From positions 372,001 to 436,000 of the forward strand of contig CAKKTE020000278.1 of NCBI GenBank assembly GCA_920105625.2: 64,000 nucleotides of DNA, read 5' to 3'. Under the pieces are notes generated by a model. The model was not told the DNA's origin and did not search any database. It saw nothing but the letters and a program-made list of their open reading frames with translations. This DNA is from Clusia tigrina. Lineage: Eukaryota; Arthropoda; Insecta; Diptera; Clusiidae. A program made the translations under genes and the position numbers. Each line of letters starts with the position of its first letter. The first letter of the stretch is position 1. This document shows positions 21,889-31,790 of this stretch, piece by piece.

Positions 21889-22156
21889 ACGTCGCGCCTT
21901 ACAAATTTCTCCAGGAATCGAAGAAATTGGTAATATACGGTGGGAATTAGCTGGTACACTTTTGTTAGTATGGATACTGTGTTACTTCTGCATATGGAAA
22001 GGTGTGAAATGGACTGGAAAAGTTGTGTATTTTACAGCGTTATTTCCTTATGTACTACTAACGATATTACTTTTTCGTGGTATAACACTGCCTGGTGCTT
22101 TAGAGGGTATTAAATTCTATATAATACCCAACTTTACAAAATTGACACAATCTGAG
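21889..22156 (+). CDS. Gat: GABA transporter (SLC6) exon: transmembranes 4-5
   Basis: A 268-nt exon after GATTATAG, ending at TCTGAG/GTTTGT in phase 0. It encodes [20 protein letters not shown], a hydrophobic segment ending VLCYF-like ([20 protein letters not shown]), then [20 protein letters not shown] and [18 protein letters not shown], the strongly conserved stretch before transmembrane 6. The match to insect GABA transporters is almost continuous and no lesion is visible. Confidence 0.95.
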
Positions 22157-22574
22157 GTTTGTATTATGGTTTTTCAGATTCTTATGTTGATTAATTAGAG
22201 ATTTCCGAATAAATACTCGCTAGGCAGGATTATTATCCATTGGTATTGACGTTCTTACCCATAAATGGTATTAAATTGGCTTCGACCGAATGGGATTTCG
22301 AAGGAATTTTTGATAAAATGCAATCACAGGTGTTAATTGCGGTATTGCTGCATTTTTGACATCTCAACAATATTTTTTGTGTATTGCAATTTTAAATAAA
22401 TTCGCATCTTTTTGCTTGGCACAATGGCAATACCGAACTACTATATTTTTCCCTTAAACAAACATACTGTATTCTTGATCTTACAAGTACATATTGCAAG
22501 CTAAGATTTTATTTGCATTCCTATTTTTCTGTACCAAAAGTTTGATTAATTTTATTTGAATGTCTTTTCTGCAG

Positions 22575-22678
22575 GTCTGGATTGATGCAGTTACACAAAT
22601 TTTTTTTTCATATGGTCTTGGGTTGGGAACTCTGGTAGCTCTTGGAAGTTATAATAAATTCAAAAATAATGTTTACAA
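22575..22678 (+). CDS. Gat: GABA transporter (SLC6) exon: transmembrane 6
   Basis: A 104-nt exon after TTCTGCAG. It reads [20 protein letters not shown] followed by [15 protein letters not shown], the partly unwound transmembrane 6 that contacts substrate, Na+ and Cl- in this family. The donor is AA/GTACGT, phase 2. The preceding 418-bp intron contains an open frame that could be mistaken for an exon (22228-22362). Confidence 0.95.
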
Positions 22679-22734
22679 GTACGTAACACCCGAAAAATTT
22701 TTTAATAAATATTTATTTTTTATTGCATTTTCAG

Positions 22735-22859
22735 AGATGCTTTAATTGTATGTACGGTGAATTCAAGTACTAGCATGTTCGCTGGATTTGTGATATTTTC
22801 AGTTATTGGTTTTATGGCACATGAACAGCAGAGACCAGTAGCAGAAGTGGCAGCATCAG
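22735..22859 (+). CDS. Gat: GABA transporter (SLC6) exon: transmembrane 7
   Basis: A 125-nt exon after TTTTCAG, 56 bp from the previous one. It encodes [18 protein letters not shown] then [20 protein letters not shown], ending AASG at a GTTAAT donor in phase 1. The Asn and Ser of TVNSSTS are the Na+/Cl- coordinating positions of transmembrane 7 in GABA transporters. The next exon (normally starting PGLAF) was not found before 64000, so the following intron either exceeds 41 kb or the gene or assembly is broken here. Confidence 0.95.
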
Positions 22860-22951
22860 GTTAATTATTTTTCAAGTTAAATTAAACTTTATAAGATATT
22901 ACGTTACACAATTTGCAACATAGTATAGTTTATGAATAGTGCATTTTCAAT

Positions 22952-23253
22952 AGGCGTATTCGATTCGCCACTCGATCGAGGATAGGATAGACTTTTGTAT
23001 GGGAAAAATTATCGAGTAAATTATACTCGAATGAAATAGGCGAGTTTTTCTATCCTCGATAGAAAGAGCTTCCAAATTGAAAATTGCTAGAAAACCAACG
23101 AGATTAAAAATTACCCATGAAAATTTCCCAGGGATTTTTTTATCTTTCAGTCCTTTTTTGAAACAGTGCTGCCAAGTATACCACTTACTCGTTTGCTGTT
23201 TTGTTCGCACAACTGGATACGATCTCGATACAAGATACAAATCGAATACGCCT
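22952..23253. mobile_element. 302-bp MITE in the intron after the last Gat exon
   Basis: A perfect 14-bp terminal inverted repeat AGGCGTATTCGATT pairs with AATCGAATACGCCT. It is flanked by AAT on both sides (22949-22951, 23254-23256), consistent with a 3-bp target duplication. It has no coding capacity. A 3-bp AT-only duplication suggests a PIF/Harbinger origin, but the duplication is short and the class is uncertain. It starts about 90 bp downstream of the 22859 splice donor. Confidence 0.82.
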
Positions 23254-23256
23254 AAT

Positions 23257-24274
23257 GTCAAGCACTTGCTGGAAGTTTCTGGAAATTATATAATTTAGGT
23301 ATTCGCTGGCAGGGAGAATTATATGAACTATATGTGGGCTTTTTAAGGTTAGCAAGCAAATCGATTTTTTTTTTCAACTAGATGTGAAAAATGTAAAGAA
23401 AAATATGTAAATAATTCTTGTCATATTGCTTATTCAAAATACATCATACGTCACCGTTAAGTGTTTATTTTACAAATTTTACAGTAATTGAAAAGTAATT
23501 GAAATTACATGCAAAATTAATATATAGAAAAATATAAGGTAGTACAAGAATATATGAAACACCTTTGGGAATTGAAATATCGACTGGACCATTTGTAAAA
23601 TTTCTGCCACAAAGTTTTTCTGGTAGCTAAAATATAAATAACGATTTTAGCAAAAGAGGCGTTAAGCAAGTACTCGTTTGTGGTCCGAATTACTCCATAA
23701 CGTTGTAGCTCAAAATTTGAATCTGATACGAGTATCTTCTAATGTTTTGAACAACGCTCATTTTAAGATGTTAGGGCAGACAAAGGGTGTGTAATCATGG
23801 GCCAAAAGAGCGTTCTCGTTAATAATGCAAATTATATGACAAGTTCATAAAATCTCAATTAAATATTTGGTCATCGCTGGTATGGTTTATAAAAATGGTG
23901 CCCAAAAAAAATTGGTAAAGCCTCCAATGTTGCCTGTCAATCTTAACATGATTACTGGTGCATATGTATGTGGAGCCTTCTGCTCCAATTTATTATTTCA
24001 TGTTCATTATTTCTAGTCTTAATTCTAACAATAATATTTTGTTTAACTATAAATCACAAGTTCATTATAAAATTCAACCGATCGGCACGGCGACTTAAAG
24101 CAAACTGTAATAGTAATGCATGTGACGCTTATGTCGCTTGTCTGTTCTTATTTTGTCGTCGTTGTCATCATCGGCATTGCTGTTCTCATATTTACTTTGA
24201 GCTGGTGTATTTGTCACCGCTTTTGTATTCTACCTACTGTTCCTACCATCTGTTCCCAATTCCAAATGTATACG
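23257..24274. other. Gene-free AT-rich stretch
   Basis: One + open frame (23968-24309) is hydrophobic and then cysteine-rich, but shows no conserved SLC6 motif or other domain. No element ends were found. Confidence 0.45.
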
Positions 24275-24276
24275 TA

Positions 24277-24724
24277 CGAGGTCTGTTGAAAAAGTATCGC
24301 GAATTTTGAATTTTCGCGGGCTACGGATTTTTTATTTTCGTTCCAAAATTGGCTTTTGCATCACAATAATGCCCTGCTCACACATCATTACTTGTGCGCG
24401 AATTTTTGGCCAAAAACAACACACGCAGCCACCGTATTCCCCAGACCTGACCCCCTGTGACAGGGGGTCAGGGCTGGGGAATACGAAACTTGAAAGGCCC
24501 ATGAAAGCACGACGCTACGCCACGATTGAGGAGATAGACAAAAATCGAAGACAAACTAAAACACGTCCACGCACAATAGCTGTCAAAAAGTGACTGAACA
24601 TTCAAAATTGCCGATATTGTCAACGTAAGTGAGAGTCATGAGTACCAACATATCGCCACAAAAAGATCTAAAATCCGTAGTCCGCGAAAATTAAAAATTC
24701 GCGATACGTTTTGAACAGACCTCG
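24277..24724 (+). mobile_element. Short deleted mariner with an internal hairpin
   Basis: Inverted ends CGAGGTCTGTTGAAAAAGTA and the complement of ACGTTTTGAACAGACCTCG are flanked by TA (24275-24276, 24725-24726). The 448-bp body keeps only C-terminal transposase pieces on the + strand: a degraded HHNNALLTHH stretch and a YSPDLTPCD motif, followed by KARRYATIEEIDKN. A 25-bp inverted repeat with a 3-nt loop lies in the middle (about 24437-24489). The TIR differs from those of the other two mariners here. Confidence 0.88.
24437..24489. repeat. 25-bp inverted repeat (hairpin) at a mariner deletion junction
   Basis: CGTATTCCCCAGACCTGACC and the following CCCTG are repeated as reverse complement after GTG, with one mismatch. 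The arm encodes part of the conserved YSPDL motif, so a piece of transposase gene was copied back inverted. Confidence 0.92.
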
Positions 24725-24899
24725 TATACACTGTTTATGCACTGTTTATAAACGAGTTTTTGTTGCCTCTGTGGCAGTGAAGAGCTTATATTATCAATGT
24801 GTCTATTTCATAAATATTTATTTATTTCTTTATTGCAACATACTTTATAAATAAATTTATAAAATATTGGAAGGTGACGGACAACGAGGCCATTTACAC

Positions 24900-25650
24900 C
24901 TGTTATAAAAAAGTTGTTTAAAATAAATAAAGTAGGTCAGGTTTCCTTAAGGCTTCTTTGATTAATATTATGGTGTCTGCAGTCAAATATTATTCCGGAT
25001 GTTTTATCAATTTTTTAAATGGGGCAGTCAAGCATAATGTGCGAAACTGTTGAATTTGTGGCGCATTCAGAGCATTGAATTGGATATATTTTAGTAAAAT
25101 AATGCCTAGTGCTAAATATCGTACTCCCAAACGAACCCTTGCCAAAGTTATAAACTCTGCCCTTGTGTTCTGTCGAATTGGAAGCGGATTATGTGTGTTA
25201 ACGAAAGAATCTGATGATTCCCACTTGTCATATATTTCCTTCTTTTGATATACAATAAAGTAATGTGTGTATACTAATGGCAGTAATATACCCTGCTTCG
25301 CTGCCCAGGTATCCACATTCCTTTTATAAAACTTTCAATATCTAATTTTTGGTATGTATAATTATAGGCACGTTCTTTCCGATTTGCATTGCCATAAGGA
25401 CATTAAGACTGTCAGATCATATTAGCGTCTTCTTTTTCTGAATAGTTGCATATTCAACTGCAAAATGTATTGCCACTAACTCAGTATGGAACACACCTGA
25501 GTGAAAAGGCAATAGACCTTGTGTCAGAATTTTAAAGTTGTGTTTGCATTTTCTTGTACAACCACATAGGAAGATGTTCCTTCAAGATACGACCAGTCCG
25601 TATAGAGTGTTAATTCTGGTGCCAGATTTGACTTGACTTCAAAAAAAGTC
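24900..25650 (-). pseudogene. LINE RNase H and C-terminal remnant
   Basis: The minus strand shows an RNase H with VFHTELVAIHFAVEYAT and an SDSLNVLMAMQ-like third-Asp segment. A later block follows (TRAEFITLARVRLG, then after a frameshift CSECATNSTVSHIMLDCP, a Cys/His cluster). Reverse transcriptase is absent and stops are frequent. I-like or R1-like LINE; clade not resolved. Confidence 0.7.
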
Positions 25651-25669
25651 GTCTGAATCTAAATAAATA

Positions 25670-27258
25670 CAGTCAGCGTCAAAATAAAGTATGCAGTTGC
25701 AAAGAGCTCATTTGAAAGATTATATCCTTGTTTATAATGAAAAATTCGAAATGCATTTTCATTTTTGGAAAACTTACTTTATTACTTATTTTTTAATACT
25801 AATATGAATAAAAAATAATTACATAAATTCACTTAAATTCAAATAAAAAGGTAAACTCACAAATTCACGCATCAAAAAAAAGTATACAGTCTCAAATAAA
25901 TCCTAAATTCTAAGTGTGAAATAAAATGTAAGTTAAAATTATTACTTGGTTTGCTTGCCCTTGCCTTTTATAAGTGCTTTTTATCGCTTTGCCATTGATT
26001 TTATTGTTGGCTGTCACTTAAGTTAGTGCCATACTTCGATCAGAGCTGCTTTTAAGGATTCTTGGCTGGTTATGTCGTAAAATTATCTACAGAGTTAAAT
26101 CGGTGAAATCATTGCAGGAAATCAAAATACTATAAAAAAATTGCAAGGAAATTCACTGAAACGAAAGTGGAAGATCGTCTGCGTTCCGGCAGATCCAAGA
26201 ACCCTTCGGAATCAGATGATTTTAGAAGGGTGTGGGAAATCCTGCTGAAAGTACCATAAAAATAGCTGAAGAAGTAAGGGAGCAAGTGTAAGTGCTAGTA
26301 TCCTTCGCCGTGCTTTATATGATAATGGATTAGATGGTATAGTTCCCAGAAAGAAGCCGTTGATATCAAAAACAAATCAAAAACGTAGATTGGAGTTCGC
26401 TAAAAAGCAATGAAAATGGATTTTTCTTTTTGGAAAAATGTGGGTTTTAGCTATGAAAGTTAGTATTTCGCCCAAAAAAAGCAACTAAATCTATTGAATG
26501 ACAAACCAAGCATTCGCTGAACAAAATATCGCGGAAACAGTAAAGCACGGCGATGGGTCTGTTATGGTGTTGGTGTGTATGGCGGCCAGTGGAGTGGGAA
26601 GCCTGGTGTTCATTGAGTCAACAATGAACAATATTTAATATTTGAACATACTCAAAGTAAATTTGCCATCGAGCGTTGAAATTTTATGCTTGGGCTCAAG
26701 GTGTATATTCCAGCAAGACAAAGATCCCAAGAACACAGCCAAGATCATCAAAGAATCTCTGCTTTATAGAACGCCAAAACAGCTGGACCATCCTCCACAA
26801 TCGCCAGACCTGAATCCAATTGGACATTTATGGGAACAGCTGGACAGACATATAAGGAAGCGGGCTATAACCAGCCAAGAATTCTTAAAAGCAGCTCTGA
26901 GTATGCCACCAAATTCCTCTCGAAGTGACAGCCAATTTAATAAAATCAGTGGCAAAGCGATTAAAAGCACTTATTAAAGGCAAGGGCAAGCAAACCAAAT
27001 AATAATTCTAACACTATTTACTTTAAGACTTAGAATTTATTATTTATTTGAAACTGTATACATTTTTTGACGCGTGCATTTTTATTTGAATTTAATTGAA
27101 TTTATGTAAATATTTTTTATTCATGTTAGTATTAAAAAATAAGTAATAAAGTAAGTTTTCCAAAAATGGAAATGCATTTCGAGTATTTTAATTTTTAACG
27201 AGTATATGATATTTCAAATAAGCCCTTTGCAACTATATACTTTATTATGACGCTGACG
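25670..27258 (+). mobile_element. Tc1-like transposon with long terminal inverted repeats
   Basis: The element begins CAGTCAGCGTCAAAATAAAG and ends with the complement (one base shorter), flanked by TA at 25668-25669 and 27259-27260. Inversion similarity continues inwards for about 250 bp (for example TTTTGGAAAACTTACTTTAT at 25776 and its complement near 27150), interrupted by small changes. Total length of about 1.59 kb is usual for Tc1-type elements with long TIRs, such as Bari or Paris. The single transposase gene inside is decayed, so the ends are far better preserved than the gene. Confidence 0.9.
26130..26977 (+). pseudogene. Tc1-like transposase, decayed
   Basis: Pieces in order: a DNA-binding segment (KVEDRLRSGRSKNP), a middle region with stops, and an open C-terminal frame (26642-26977). 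That frame has CIFQQDKDPKNTA (second catalytic Asp) and PPQSPDLNPIGHLWEQL. In Tc1-type enzymes the third acidic residue lies in NPIE.LW; here the expected Glu is Gly (NPIGHLW), so even this best-preserved part lacks a catalytic residue. Confidence 0.85.
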
Positions 27259-27479
27259 TATGTGCATTAGAGACATAATGAAGGATAAATATAATCAGAT
27301 CCACTCATAGCCATCCAAATATTATTATTTGTGATTATTAAAAGAATTCGTTTAGTTTGATATGTATACTAATAAGCCAATTCTATTTCATTGATTTTGA
27401 GTAGACTTGGGCCTTTTTTGCTACTATTTAGGGGTCAAGTATATTCTCTCAATGTAAATATAAAGTGGGTCTCTTGGTT
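27259..27479. other. Short spacer
   Basis: No feature recognised. No Helitron-type 3' hairpin with CTRR was found here for the adjacent helicase fragment. Confidence 0.4.
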
Positions 27480-28010
27480 TCATTCAGTTTTATTCTGCAT
27501 TTTATCAAACCGTTTTCCACGTTTTTGAGATGATTGTCGATTATCAGATGCAGACTTTGGGCCAGGGTGAGCAATTAAAATTGCTGTATCAACTTTAAAT
27601 ATTGATGTGAGTAATCGGGCCAAGATCATCGACTGGCCTTGAGATTTGTTGATTGTCATTGCATATACCAGACGAATTGGGAATTGTAAGCGTTTAAATG
27701 AAATTTGAGAATCTGCTGGAAACATTGGGATTCTTGGCAATGAAACATGCTCTCCTTTAAACTTGCCATTGATAATTGTCGATTCAAAGATGTTACCCAA
27801 TGTTTTCTTGACAACCAACTGGGTTCCGTTACATAATTTTGGTGTATTTAGTTTTCGTAGCAATATGACTGGTGATCCCACTCTCAAAATTAAATTATGT
27901 GGTGGAAGACCAAGCAAATCAAGTAAATTTAAAAATTCAATTGGAAAATTCGCTCCCTCATTTTTTTCTAACACTGTATCAATTGACATGAATGATACCA
28001 ACATATATTG
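27480..28010 (-). pseudogene. Helitron helicase C-terminal fragment
   Basis: An open minus frame of about 174 codons reads FPIEFLNLLDLLGLPPHNL, ILRVGSPVILLRKLN, CNGTQLVVKK and AMTINKSQGQSM. This is the C-terminal part of the PIF1-type helicase of Helitron Rep/Hel proteins (the SQGQS motif is helicase motif VI). The Rep endonuclease and the helicase start are absent: on the 5' side (28011 up) the sequence changes to unrelated DNA. Either truncated or interrupted there. A host PIF1 gene is less likely because the LPPHNLILRVGSPVILLRN style is typical of the transposon copies. Confidence 0.85.
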
Positions 28011-28718
28011 AATTTAGATATTTATCGTATCGACATCAATATTTTTTGCTGCTGAAATTGCCATCGATGATTGCCTATGCCTATGCCTAAGTGCATTTAC
28101 AAAAACAAATGTGCACCAAGAGTATATGGCTTGGGCACCATTGCTTTGTGCGCATTTTAAGCGGCCCATAGACGATACGTCATGATCATACTCATATATA
28201 ATAGTATGAGTGAAAAAGAGAGACAATCTGCATGTATATGTCACACAGACATGAGGGAAATTTTATTATGATTTTGATTATGATGTATGGATGATTGTCG
28301 ATAGTGGATATGTTACATGTACATTTTTCTCATTTGAATTTGACTGCCAGTGTGTGAAGATGTGCGGATAAAAATAATGAAAAGGAGTTTCTCGATTTGT
28401 TTTTACAAATCCTTTATGGCCTGGTTCGTAACGCGAGAGTGATTATCTTATTATGTCCAAGCAGGTCCGCCTGCTCGATGTAAGTAATCTTAATTTTGAT
28501 TTCGTTCCTTAAGTTGTTCGGTATGGAGTGTATGATATCAATTGCTGCTAAAATTGCCCTGTCGCTCAGCCATCTTCGTAAATATCTCCACCCCATCGCC
28601 CCAATCGGGTCCAAATTTTGCCCAAGACATTCTTTTTAGTTAAATATTATATGGTGTGAATTTCATCTAAATCGGTAGCGAAAAAACCTACCGCAGCGGC
28701 ACCCAGGGGGGTCTGACA
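28011..28718. other. Unassigned, repeat-like
   Basis: Includes a 31-bp segment at about 28096-28126 (AACAAATGTGCACCAA core) repeated near 38052. The region 28414-28650 has the look of a dispersed non-coding family, but only one copy is in the window. Confidence 0.35.
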
Positions 28719-28723
28719 CACAC

Positions 28724-29062
28724 TGTAGCGTCGACGAAATCCAAGGGCTTTTGAAATAGAATGCAGTATGTTTATTGAAACAAAATACATTCATTTATTT
28801 CTAACGACATGGAACAAAGAATACATTATTAAAAAGAACAAATTAATATAACAAATACCTACCGCAGTTTCGCCCTCTCTCTATCAACGCTCACGACACT
28901 ACTAATCTTTAATCACTTTACAGTTCGTGAGCTCGATGTTCGAAACAGAGACACAAACTCGAAAGCTTACAAATACAGTTTAACAGTCGAGTTTCGTTAC
29001 ATTTATGTTACATTAGAATATTACATTTATGTTACATTAGAATATTACGGCGTTTTGCTACA
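28724..29062 (-). repeat. 3' LTR of the BEL derivative
   Basis: Starts TGTAGCGTCGACGAAATCCA and ends GGCGTTTTGCTACA. It matches 31037-31379 over most of its length; the outer 20-25 bp differ. It contains a duplicated TTATGTTACATTAGAATATT motif. Confidence 0.9.
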
Positions 29063-29365
29063 TCCCCACACCCGTGAATCACTCATATTCGCCCGTTTCA
29101 ACGTCCAAAACGGCCAGCTTTGATGTTGGACGACGGAGCACCCCTGTGCTTGTTCGGACATCTGCTCGCCTGATTTCCCCATCAGCTCCCCGATGAACCG
29201 CTTCAACCACACCACGAGATCACTGCCGCCGCATCATATTCGTGTCGCATATAAACACCACATCACCCTCCTTTAATGGCTTTGTTCTGGTGCACCACTT
29301 AGTTCGACGTGTCAAAGTGGGCAGATATGCCGCTATCGCCACTGCTTTCGCATACCGCATGTCTT

Positions 29366-30608
29366 TTATACCTGTGCGTCTACAGTCGGCGTTTCTGCCG
29401 TATTAGCCGTCCCCAGCAAGAGGTGATTTGGGGTAAGGGGCTCATCCTGATCGGCCGTGATCGGCCGATGCGTAAGAGGGCGTGAGTTCATGACGTTTTC
29501 AGCTTCAATGATGACTCTATGCAGCGTATATTCGCGAGGAGCTGCTTCCGTTAACGTATGCCGCAGCACTCGCTTAACGCATTGAACCATACGTTCCCAT
29601 ACACCACCTTCTGACGGATTGCTGGGGCAATTGAAGACTCACTCGACTCCCTTCGAGGTCATATCGCTTTGAACTCGGTCGCAATCGAATACCTCATGAA
29701 ATCTCTTCGCTTCTCGGTATACGCCAACAAAGTTCTTACCATTATCACTTCGCATTCTAACTGGAACACCGCTTCATCATTCGGTGATGACCGGCCACTA
29801 TTAGCGGTGGAACACGGTGCTTCGGTGGCAGAACAATTGGATGAACGGTTTCGAAAGGAAGCCAGCTGGCTGCCTCAATTCGGCCACCTACTCTTATGAC
29901 GGGATCCTTATCCAAGTGAGGTACCAGGAGGCATAGCTGACTGCTCTTGGGCAACGTTTGACCTTCTTCCAGTCGATTTATATCCTCAGCGTACACCTCA
30001 GCTTGTCTACACAAGAATATCTCAGCTGCACCCAGCTCGCCTATGGTCAGACCATGGTCATTATTACCTGGGCGTAGTCGGCGGGTTCGATTGGTGAACC
30101 TTATGATCCAGGCAGTTGTCCGCTTTAATCTATTATAGGACGAGAAACGATTAAATTCCATAAACACATTGGTAGAGACAAGGAAAACTGGCTTTTCAAG
30201 AATCTCTTATTCATTTCCGACGTTATTGCCTGCAGCAACAATGTCTTGAGGCCAAGACTCCTCTGGCATTGACAATAATGCAGGACCCCTGAACCAACGC
30301 GATGAAGAGCAGGTATTAATTTCACTGTTACGACGTGTCGCGTCGCCAGCGACGTTCTCATGGGTCGGAATCCATCTCCAGGCATTCGGCTGAGTATTGG
30401 CGAGAATCTCCGCTATACGATGTGCTACGAACGGCTTATAGCGGCGGTGCTGAGACTTTATCCAATTGATCACCGTTGTTGAGTCGCTCCAGAAGACACT
30501 TGAACTAACAGCAAAATCATGTTCCTCAAGAACCATTTGCGCTATTTGTGGCGGTTGTGGCATATGCGGCTGTGTTTGCAGTTGGAGTGACGGCGACTGT
30601 GGTAGCAC
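29366..30608 (-). pseudogene. BEL/Pao RNase H and integrase pieces
   Basis: Minus strand from high to low: RNase H (30500-30210) with VFWSDSTTVINWIKSQHRRY and WRWIPTHENVAGDATR; integrase zinc-binding region (30167-29757) with LPKSSQLCLL, DPVIRVGGRIEAA and HPIVLPPKHRV; then after a deletion the integrase C-terminal part (29590-29366) with VMNSRPLTHRPITAD and LTPNHLLLG. The catalytic DDE core is mostly gone. Upstream, near 30600, the RNase H frame is joined to a gag-like Ala/Thr-rich segment, marking a second large deletion of protease and RT. Confidence 0.85.
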
Positions 30609-30744
30609 TTACTAAATCTTTAAATGCTGTGGAGGCATTTGCGGCGGGAGTGTTGGGTGCCAATTTATCCATTGCGTCCCAACACCGTGGTGTGGTTGTT
30701 TCTAAGAAAAATCTAGGGTTTCGTCTTGGCGGCATGCGTTTCAT
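30526..30744 (-). pseudogene. Gag-like remnant of the BEL derivative
   Basis: A minus frame starting MKRMPPRRNPRFFLETTTPR with an Ala/Thr-rich tail lies on the leader side of the RNase H piece. The position suggests gag, but no CCHC motif is retained. Confidence 0.45.
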
Positions 30745-30850
30745 TCCTTTCTTAACCTGTTTGAGGTCACGTTGGTTTTTGTCACGTCAAATAAATGGTA
30801 GCAATCAGTCCGCTGACCTTCTTTCTGGCAAGCAGTGTATACACTGTATG

Positions 30851-31028
30851 TCCGCTGGCTGCTGGAGTTGACTGGCAGCGCTGCTTTCTGTAAACAGTCT
30901 CTTGCTGGCTGCGGCGTAGTGGTTGGCAGCGCTGCTTTCTATAATCTATATTTTTCCTGGCTGCGACGTAGTGGTTGGCAGCGCTGCTTTCTATGAACTT
31001 TTCATCCGCTGGCTGCGGAGTAGTGGCT
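30851..31028. repeat. About 52-bp tandem repeat in the BEL leader
   Basis: Three and a half units contain CTGGCTGCGGCGTAGTGG then TTGGCAGCGCTGCTTTCTAT. They sit between the 5' LTR (31037) and the gag remnant, that is, in the untranslated leader where packaging signals usually are. Confidence 0.9.
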
Positions 31029-31036
31029 TCAAAAAA

Positions 31037-31379
31037 TGTTACAGTTTATCAAATAAATCCAAGGGCTTTTGAAATAGAATGCAGCACGTTTATTAAAACA
31101 AAATACATTCATTTATTTCTAACGACATGGCAAAAAGAATACATTATTGAAAAGAAAAAATTAATATGACAAATACTTACCGCAGTTTGGCCCCCTCTCT
31201 ATCAACGCTCAAGACACTACTAATCTTTAATCACTTTACAGCTCGTGAGCTCGATGTTCGAAACAGAGACACAAACTCGGAAAGCTAACAAAGACAGTAT
31301 AACAGTAGTTTCGTAACACTTATGTTACATTAGAATATTACATTTATGTTACATTAGAATATTAGGGCGTTTTGCTACA
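31037..31379 (-). repeat. 5' LTR of the BEL derivative
   Basis: Starts TGTTACAGTTTATCAAATAA and ends GGGCGTTTTGCTACA. The inner sequence from TCCAAGGGCTTTTGAAATAG on matches the left LTR closely. Confidence 0.9.
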
Positions 31380-31575
31380 CACACAAAAAATCTGTAGAAC
31401 CACACGAACATATGGTGTAATACCGTCAGTGGTTTAGCCATGATGGTTACACATACATATGCACGAACAATTTTATATATTATCTCAATAATTCTAAATT
31501 TTCTGTCTATTTAGTCAGTTTACAAGACATTCCACTTTTGTACGCCAAATTCTAAAATAAATCTGTCTTTGAAAA

Positions 31576-31766
31576 AGCTGTTAAGTTAACAGAAAGCTGA
31601 TTTAATATAACAGCGGGCTGTACTGATGATTTGACTGCAAGTGTTATGTTAACAGAAAGCTGTTGTGATATAACAGCGGGCTGTACTGATGATTTGACAG
31701 CAAGCTGTTATATTAACAGAAAGCTATTTTAATATAACAGCGGACTGTAATGATGATTTCACAGCT
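31576..31766. repeat. Three 63-bp repeats with internal palindromes
   Basis: Each unit has a palindrome of the form CTGTTANNTTAACAG, then AGAAAGCTG..ATATAACAGC and GGGCTGTACTGATGATTTGA. Copies start near 31576, 31641 and 31702. They lie directly upstream of the small spliced ORF at 31791 and could be its promoter array or the end of an unknown transposon. Confidence 0.85.
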
Positions 31767-31790
31767 TTGATTTCACATATAAATGCAAAA

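Larger units (their letters stand above)
28724..31379 (-). mobile_element. BEL/Pao deletion derivative with both LTRs
   Basis: A 2656-bp minus-strand element flanked by the 5-bp duplication CACAC (28719-28723 and 31380-31384). Two LTRs of about 340 bp enclose fragments of gag, RNase H and integrase. Against a usual length of about 6 kb it lacks protease, RT and most of gag and of the integrase core. A purine tract (GGGTGTGGGGA on the minus strand) precedes the 3' LTR at 29062, as expected for a polypurine tract. Both LTRs and the target duplication are clear, so this is a deletion derivative rather than an assembly accident. Confidence 0.9.

Noticed and set aside
23968..24309. Hydrophobic frame starting MWSLLLQF, considered as the next Gat exon (SPMWS region)
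   Set aside because: Similarity is limited to a few residues, there is no acceptor in the right phase, and the rest of the frame is cysteine-rich with no SLC6 motifs.
27480..28010. Host PIF1 helicase gene
   Set aside because: Only the C-terminal part is present, in Helitron style, surrounded by transposons.
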